DNA of 64,000 bases from Muribaculaceae bacterium (GTDB lineage: Bacteria > Bacteroidota > Bacteroidia > Bacteroidales > Muribaculaceae). The stretch spans positions 1-64,000 of the forward strand of contig JAQVCR010000003.1 of assembly GCA_028689665.1 (NCBI GenBank). Direction: 5' to 3'. The position numbers and the translations under genes are program-made. Shown here piece after piece: positions 59,875-64,000 of the stretch. Below the pieces are notes generated by a model, which was not told the DNA's origin, made no database searches, and saw only the letters and a program-made list of their open reading frames with translations. How positions within the stretch are numbered: the stretch's first letter is position 1; every line of letters begins with the position of its first letter.

Positions 59875-62646
59875 TCAAATTTCAAAATTAGCTTTCATTG
59901 CATCTTCAAACTCTTTCTTTACCGATTCTGTATAGAATGGCATACCCCAAATTTCAAAATCTTGGTTCTCTGTATGGAATTGGATAAAACCTTCTGAATG
60001 GATTCTCTTTTGAAATTCTGCTTTCCATGAGTCTGTACCACGTAATTGAGGCCCTTTTGGCTCAATGAAAATCTGAATATTATCAAAGACTCCCTCGGTA
60101 TATTTACGCCGCATAAACAGTACAAAGTCTGGTTCTGTCGCTCTACCTGTTTCAAAGTCGTATATCTTCAAATCCTTCTCGTTACGGACAAGATAGATTT
60201 CATTATACTTTTCTTCCAATTTATACATTATGCTCTCAATGTACTTGATAAGATATTTTTCTTCATCAGTTCCATAATTGTCATCGTAGGCAAACCAATC
60301 AGCTTTATCAACGTCAAAACGAAGAAGTAAATTAGTTGTTGCCTTTATTGATATTCCTTCCTCTTTCTTGTCTGATCCATCTGGAACTCTAAAAGTGTGG
60401 TCTTTAAATACATCTCTAACCATGTGCCCTTTAAAGAATTTTGTTCCTCTAGTACCAATCCCTCCTTTAGCGAGCATTGGTGTCATGTCTCTTAAAACTT
60501 GCAAAACAACATTGAGTTGTTCTTTCTGTGATAGGTTTTCTATAACATCTTTTTGACCTAACAATTTAACCCGAATTAGTGAAAGATAGGCGTCGCTTTC
60601 AATGAATTCTTTTACCGACTTCAGATTAGGGAAGAAATCGGATAGAGAACGATAGGTAAACTCAGGCAATCTATTGATAGCGGCTCTAATTATATGTTTA
60701 CTAAAATCGCCGAGTTTCATAGATCTTTGTTGAAGTATCATAGTGTCTTGCACAGTAGCTGTACTCATAGCTGAGCTTTGTTCCATATCGCCACTCTTGA
60801 TGCGAACTTGAAACTCTCTATCTAAAATATTTTGTCCAATACTTGTTATTTCCTTATTAAGTAAATATGGTTCTGGTTCATTGGCAAAGACATAGCCATC
60901 GGTATATAGACGAGTCTTTTTGAACCTGTCTTTTAGTTTCTCCGACACTTCACGACTTCTTGGAGCTATAATACCTGAGTTTGTCAACGCTGTATTAAGT
61001 TCCTGCACATATCTTGGATTTTGCGAGCTGTGATAGTGAAGAGTTTCCAATGCCCTTAATCTATTAGTGAGATCGTTATCATACTTTCGAGAGCCTACCG
61101 GTGCTGAAAGATCTACATTATCTTGTTTCGTAGATGTTGGTGTTTCAGTATCTTCTTGATTTGTCTTGTATTCCGCAGGTCCATCTTGAGCTATGCTTTT
61201 TGGTGCTACAAACGGCATATATCTAGCACCACGACCAATTAGCTGTGCTTCGGCATTCGTTGTCTTTCCCGGTGCATTTCCTTTGGAGTCACGAGTATCA
61301 TAAAGACGTACAATATCAAAAAGATTGAGAACATCCCAGCCCTCATTCAGCATATCTACTGCAAAGACTGCTCGAAATTCATTGTCCTTTTCTTCTAAGG
61401 AGTTCAAAAATGACTGTTTTTCAGGGCTGATATTGTTCCCATCTACCAAAAGCAAATTGTCTTCTTTAAAGTCTTCCTGTAATTCCAAAAGTAGATTTTC
61501 GTTTGTGATACCTTTTTCCTCAAAATAGGTAAACGCAGACAAAATATCATCATGTGCGTGAGAACGTATGCGTTGCAGTGTCTCATCAGTCAAAGTCTTA
61601 ACTGCCTGTACAAATTCGTCGTGGAATGCTTTGTTTGCAGCAATGGTCTTTGATTTGAACATCACAACTGGCTTCACGTCTTGCTTGATTGTTGTAAACA
61701 ACTTCCGTCTATATTGGCTCAGAATTATTGCTTGTATTGCTCTTTCTAATGGTGATGCGTCGCTTTGTACCACAGCAATATCTTTTGAATATCCATCTTC
61801 TCTGAATTTCTTTAATGGATAGTCAAAGATTATCTTATCTGCATATTTGTCTGCAATATTTTGGTCGGTGAAATCTTCGGTTGCTGTAAATTCAAGCAGA
61901 ATGTTGGTCTTGCAATCTTCCGGGGGGCGTTGGAATATGCGCATTACTGTTGTTTCCCAATCATCTGAAGGCTCAAAATCTTCATCATCAAACATAGCTA
62001 TCTGGGTGGCTACATCAACTCCTTTCTTGGCTGCTCCATTCATGTGGTGGGCTTCATCGGATATAAGCACCAGTCCTTTCGTACTGAAATCATTGTAGCT
62101 CACACCTCCCTCTTTCGGAGTGTTGAGATCGCTATGTAGTCCTTGAGTTGTGGTAAGACACAAGTTAATACAGTCATCGTCTACCGCTTGGAAATTATCT
62201 ACTCTGTGAATTTCAACTTGCTTGCCATCTATATTGATAGATTGAGCAAATTGATATTTAGCCGATGCAGCATTAAAGAAGTTATCTTCTGTTTTGCCTA
62301 CCACATTACTACTACCCACAAAGAACAAGAAGTTGCGATAACCGTTTTTGTAAAGATACAGTATAAGACCTGCCATGATAAGGGTCTTTCCACTACCGGT
62401 TGCCATGTGAAACAGCAAATGTGGCTTCAGTGGCTTACCTTCATAGTCATTCTCCCAAAAGTTAATGAAATATTGGAACGCTTCCTTTTGATAGGGACGC
62501 AATGGCATAAATGGATTTAGTGAGGTGCCAAAGTACTCCGGCATCTCGGTACGTTCAATAGTCTTTCTTCCAAATTCCTCTCGCAACGTACTTTGAAGGT
62601 TGTTGCGAAGGTAGTCTTCCATACTAAATGCTTGTTTCTTTGCCAT
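59875..62646 (-). CDS. res: Type III restriction enzyme, Res subunit
   Basis: 923 residues. SF2 helicase core: PLRPYQKEAFQYFINFW, Walker A TGSGKT (83-88), DEAH box (197-200), LLEFTATEDFTD, EGWDVLNLFDIVRLYDTRD and QLIGRGARYMPF (motif VI). The C-terminal PD-(D/E)xK nuclease has PDFVLF (839-840 PD) and FIEPKG (E862, K864). Complex with Mod translocates on DNA and cuts near unmethylated sites. The start is 1 nt after the mod stop codon (TGA-T-ATG), so translation is coupled. The frame is intact, with all motifs present, so it looks functional. Confidence 0.95.
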   Translation of the reverse strand: MAKKQAFSMEDYLRNNLQSTLREEFGRKTIERTEMPEYFGTSLNPFMPLRPYQKEAFQYFINFWENDYEGKPLKPHLLFHMATGSGKTLIMAGLILYLYKNGYRNFLFFVGSSNVVGKTEDNFFNAASAKYQFAQSINIDGKQVEIHRVDNFQAVDDDCINLCLTTTQGLHSDLNTPKEGGVSYNDFSTKGLVLISDEAHHMNGAAKKGVDVATQIAMFDDEDFEPSDDWETTVMRIFQRPPEDCKTNILLEFTATEDFTDQNIADKYADKIIFDYPLKKFREDGYSKDIAVVQSDASPLERAIQAIILSQYRRKLFTTIKQDVKPVVMFKSKTIAANKAFHDEFVQAVKTLTDETLQRIRSHAHDDILSAFTYFEEKGITNENLLLELQEDFKEDNLLLVDGNNISPEKQSFLNSLEEKDNEFRAVFAVDMLNEGWDVLNLFDIVRLYDTRDSKGNAPGKTTNAEAQLIGRGARYMPFVAPKSIAQDGPAEYKTNQEDTETPTSTKQDNVDLSAPVGSRKYDNDLTNRLRALETLHYHSSQNPRYVQELNTALTNSGIIAPRSREVSEKLKDRFKKTRLYTDGYVFANEPEPYLLNKEITSIGQNILDREFQVRIKSGDMEQSSAMSTATVQDTMILQQRSMKLGDFSKHIIRAAINRLPEFTYRSLSDFFPNLKSVKEFIESDAYLSLIRVKLLGQKDVIENLSQKEQLNVVLQVLRDMTPMLAKGGIGTRGTKFFKGHMVRDVFKDHTFRVPDGSDKKEEGISIKATTNLLLRFDVDKADWFAYDDNYGTDEEKYLIKYIESIMYKLEEKYNEIYLVRNEKDLKIYDFETGRATEPDFVLFMRRKYTEGVFDNIQIFIEPKGPQLRGTDSWKAEFQKRIHSEGFIQFHTENQDFEIWGMPFYTESVKKEFEDAMKANFEI

Positions 62647-62647
62647 A

Positions 62648-64000
62648 TCACTTATTTGAATAGAAGTCAGAATTCAAGTTCTTATCATTTTTGCTGATGC
62701 TAAATTCTTCATTGTTAATCTCAGAGTATGGCACATATAGCAGGTTCTTGTCAAGGCACTCCATCAAGAATCGTTTTTGATCATCGAGTGATAAATCCGC
62801 AAACTCTTTAATATTTTCATCTATCTCCTGCGGTTTTACTTTCCATGATAAGAAGCCTGTGGCTTGCATTTCAGTCCAAACAGATTGAAGCTCGGCTGTA
62901 GAAGTCGCTTTCTCGATTGAGTCAACAAATCGCTGGTTGGCTGTGGCTAATTCACAATATACAAATGAACCACCACCTTGCCAATTAACTGATTTTGAAA
63001 TTCCAGTTTTGTCTGATTTTATTACGCCGCACAGCCTATGCAAAGACTTGTCAATCATTGAATCAAGTTGCTCAATCCCAATATATTTTCTTTTTAATTT
63101 ATGAGCTACCGCTGTTGTTGTTCCACTGCCTATATGATAATCCAATACAAGATCACCAATGTTTGTAGACATTTCAATTATACGTTTAATTAATCGTTCC
63201 GGTTTTTTACCTCCCTTTAACTGTACATCTCCTTCTCTAGCAATACCTTCGTAAGGTACATCAGTCCATATATTTGAAAGCTGAATAGATGGTACTATCT
63301 CTCCTTCAATTTCTCGAAGTTTCTTCGAATAGAAAGCCATTTCTTGTGCTTTATGTACAAAAACATCATATTTATTTTCTCTTTCTACCTTTATAACTAA
63401 ATCAGGATTTTTTTCAGATTGCACCTTTGCTTTTAAAACATCTTGTCCTGCATTACTATTAATTGCTGTATATCTAAAAACTATATCTCCATGTTTTACA
63501 GCATATTCCGAAACCAACTCGTAAAAAAACATTTTGCCTAATTCTGTTTTTGCTTTGTTTTTATCTTCAAATCCTTTTTCGATTGCAACGACAGTTTCAA
63601 TATCTGTAAATTTCCAAGATTGATAGTCTTCTGTTTTGTTTATTATAACATATTTATAATTAGAGTCATAATTAGACTTTACATACTGAGTGTTATATGT
63701 CCACTTCGATTTGTTTTTAGCAAATCCAATAATATATTCTGCAGTCTCAAACAGACCCGCATTCACGCTAGCAAAACCTGAAGGAGATTTTGTCTTAATG
63801 GTAATTTTGTTGATAAAATTATTAACACCATATTTATTGAATACATCATTCATTAATCTGTGCAATTCAGCAACTCCATCATCACTGATTTGTACAAAAA
63901 TCGCTCCGTCATCACTCAATAGCTCTCGTGCGATAGTTAGTCTATTTTTCATAAAAGTCAACCACGTAGAGAGTTTGAAATTTGAATTATATAGAAAAGT
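62648..64000 (-). CDS. mod: Type III DNA methyltransferase, Mod subunit (partial; runs off the window)
   Basis: The frame is open to base 64000, giving about 450 visible residues; the N-terminus, with the expected DPPY motif IV, lies outside. Visible: FKLSTWLTFMKNRLTIARELL, IFVQISDDG, a variable target-recognition region, then the SAM-binding motif I in LDYHIGSGTTTAVAHKLKRKYIGIEQ. Motif order (IV before I) is that of beta-class N6-adenine methyltransferases. A TTG at 63961 is not the true start, because homologous sequence continues upstream. It is followed by res after 1 nt. No simple repeat suggesting phase variation is seen in the visible part. Confidence 0.92.
   Translation of the reverse strand, partial: TFLYNSNFKLSTWLTFMKNRLTIARELLSDDGAIFVQISDDGVAELHRLMNDVFNKYGVNNFINKITIKTKSPSGFASVNAGLFETAEYIIGFAKNKSKWTYNTQYVKSNYDSNYKYVIINKTEDYQSWKFTDIETVVAIEKGFEDKNKAKTELGKMFFYELVSEYAVKHGDIVFRYTAINSNAGQDVLKAKVQSEKNPDLVIKVERENKYDVFVHKAQEMAFYSKKLREIEGEIVPSIQLSNIWTDVPYEGIAREGDVQLKGGKKPERLIKRIIEMSTNIGDLVLDYHIGSGTTTAVAHKLKRKYIGIEQLDSMIDKSLHRLCGVIKSDKTGISKSVNWQGGGSFVYCELATANQRFVDSIEKATSTAELQSVWTEMQATGFLSWKVKPQEIDENIKEFADLSLDDQKRFLMECLDKNLLYVPYSEINNEEFSISKNDKNLNSDFYSNK

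Noticed and set aside
62143-62520. 125-codon ORF antisense to res
   Set aside because: It lies wholly within the conserved helicase core of res; no family resemblance.
1-64000. CRISPR array, insertion sequence or prophage
   Set aside because: No regularly spaced repeats, transposase or integrase genes, or phage structural genes were found in the window.

Overview
The window is AT-rich (roughly mid-30s percent GC by eye), densely packed DNA from a member of the Bacteroidota, most likely order Bacteroidales. Three things support this. Promoters repeatedly match the Bacteroidetes consensus TTTG-N19/20-TAnnTTTG, and there is no obvious Shine-Dalgarno pattern. Several gene clusters are typical of the group: exbB-exbD-exbD-tonB-pstS-like-TPR, pyrB-pyrI-flavin reductase-glyA, and thrA-apgM-thrC. 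The window also carries sprA, the giant outer-membrane translocon of the type IX secretion system (T9SS), and a secreted subtilisin with a T9SS-type C-terminal domain. The genus cannot be named from this sequence. Nearly all of the DNA looks like core chromosome. No insertion sequence, prophage or CRISPR array was seen. The only accessory-looking element is a type III restriction-modification operon at the right edge, whose methyltransferase gene runs off the window.

Layout. 0-8 kb: a membrane-anchored AraC-type regulator, a secreted 5'-nucleotidase, a GH3/beta-lactamase fusion and glutamate dehydrogenase. 8-14.7 kb: the TonB energising operon (exbB, two exbD, tonB), then a small membrane protein, a phosphate-binding-like lipoprotein and a TPR protein. 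14.9-21.1 kb: T9SS-exported subtilisin, PriA, and two tandem 20-kDa outer-membrane barrels. 21.2-28 kb: DUF59 Fe-S factor, lpxH, ispD-recG, ndk, an M23/LysM peptidase and ruvA. 28-36.1 kb: sprA and an NlpC/P60 protein. 36.1-39.7 kb: pyrBI with an attenuator-like leader, a flavin reductase and glyA. 39.7-45.8 kb: pheS-crcB-nth divergent from tilS, tRNA-Arg(ACG), a GT2-GNAT pair and algH. 45.9-51 kb: threonine operon. 51-51.8 kb: a gene-poor stretch with a minus-strand transcription unit holding two tiny ORFs. 51.8-56.4 kb: an (alpha/alpha)6 glycosidase lipoprotein and a SusA-like GH13 enzyme. 56.5-59.7 kb: an NfnAB-like pair and a short-chain dehydrogenase. 59.9-64 kb: type III Res and Mod.

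How the genes fit together. ExbB/ExbD/TonB would power outer-membrane import. The two glycosidases and the secreted nucleotidase supply substrates from outside the cytoplasm. SprA exports proteins such as the subtilisin. The threonine operon lacks thrB, and its middle gene (annotated as a phosphoglycerate mutase) sits where a homoserine kinase is needed. pyrBI appears to be controlled by a 35-codon leader ORF whose stop codon lies inside an intrinsic terminator hairpin, a geometry like enterobacterial pyrBI attenuation. The least explained element is the minus-strand unit at about 51.17-51.73 kb. It has a full consensus promoter, a series of hairpins, a Met/His/Cys-rich 45-residue ORF, a 26-residue ORF with its start inside a hairpin, and a terminator.
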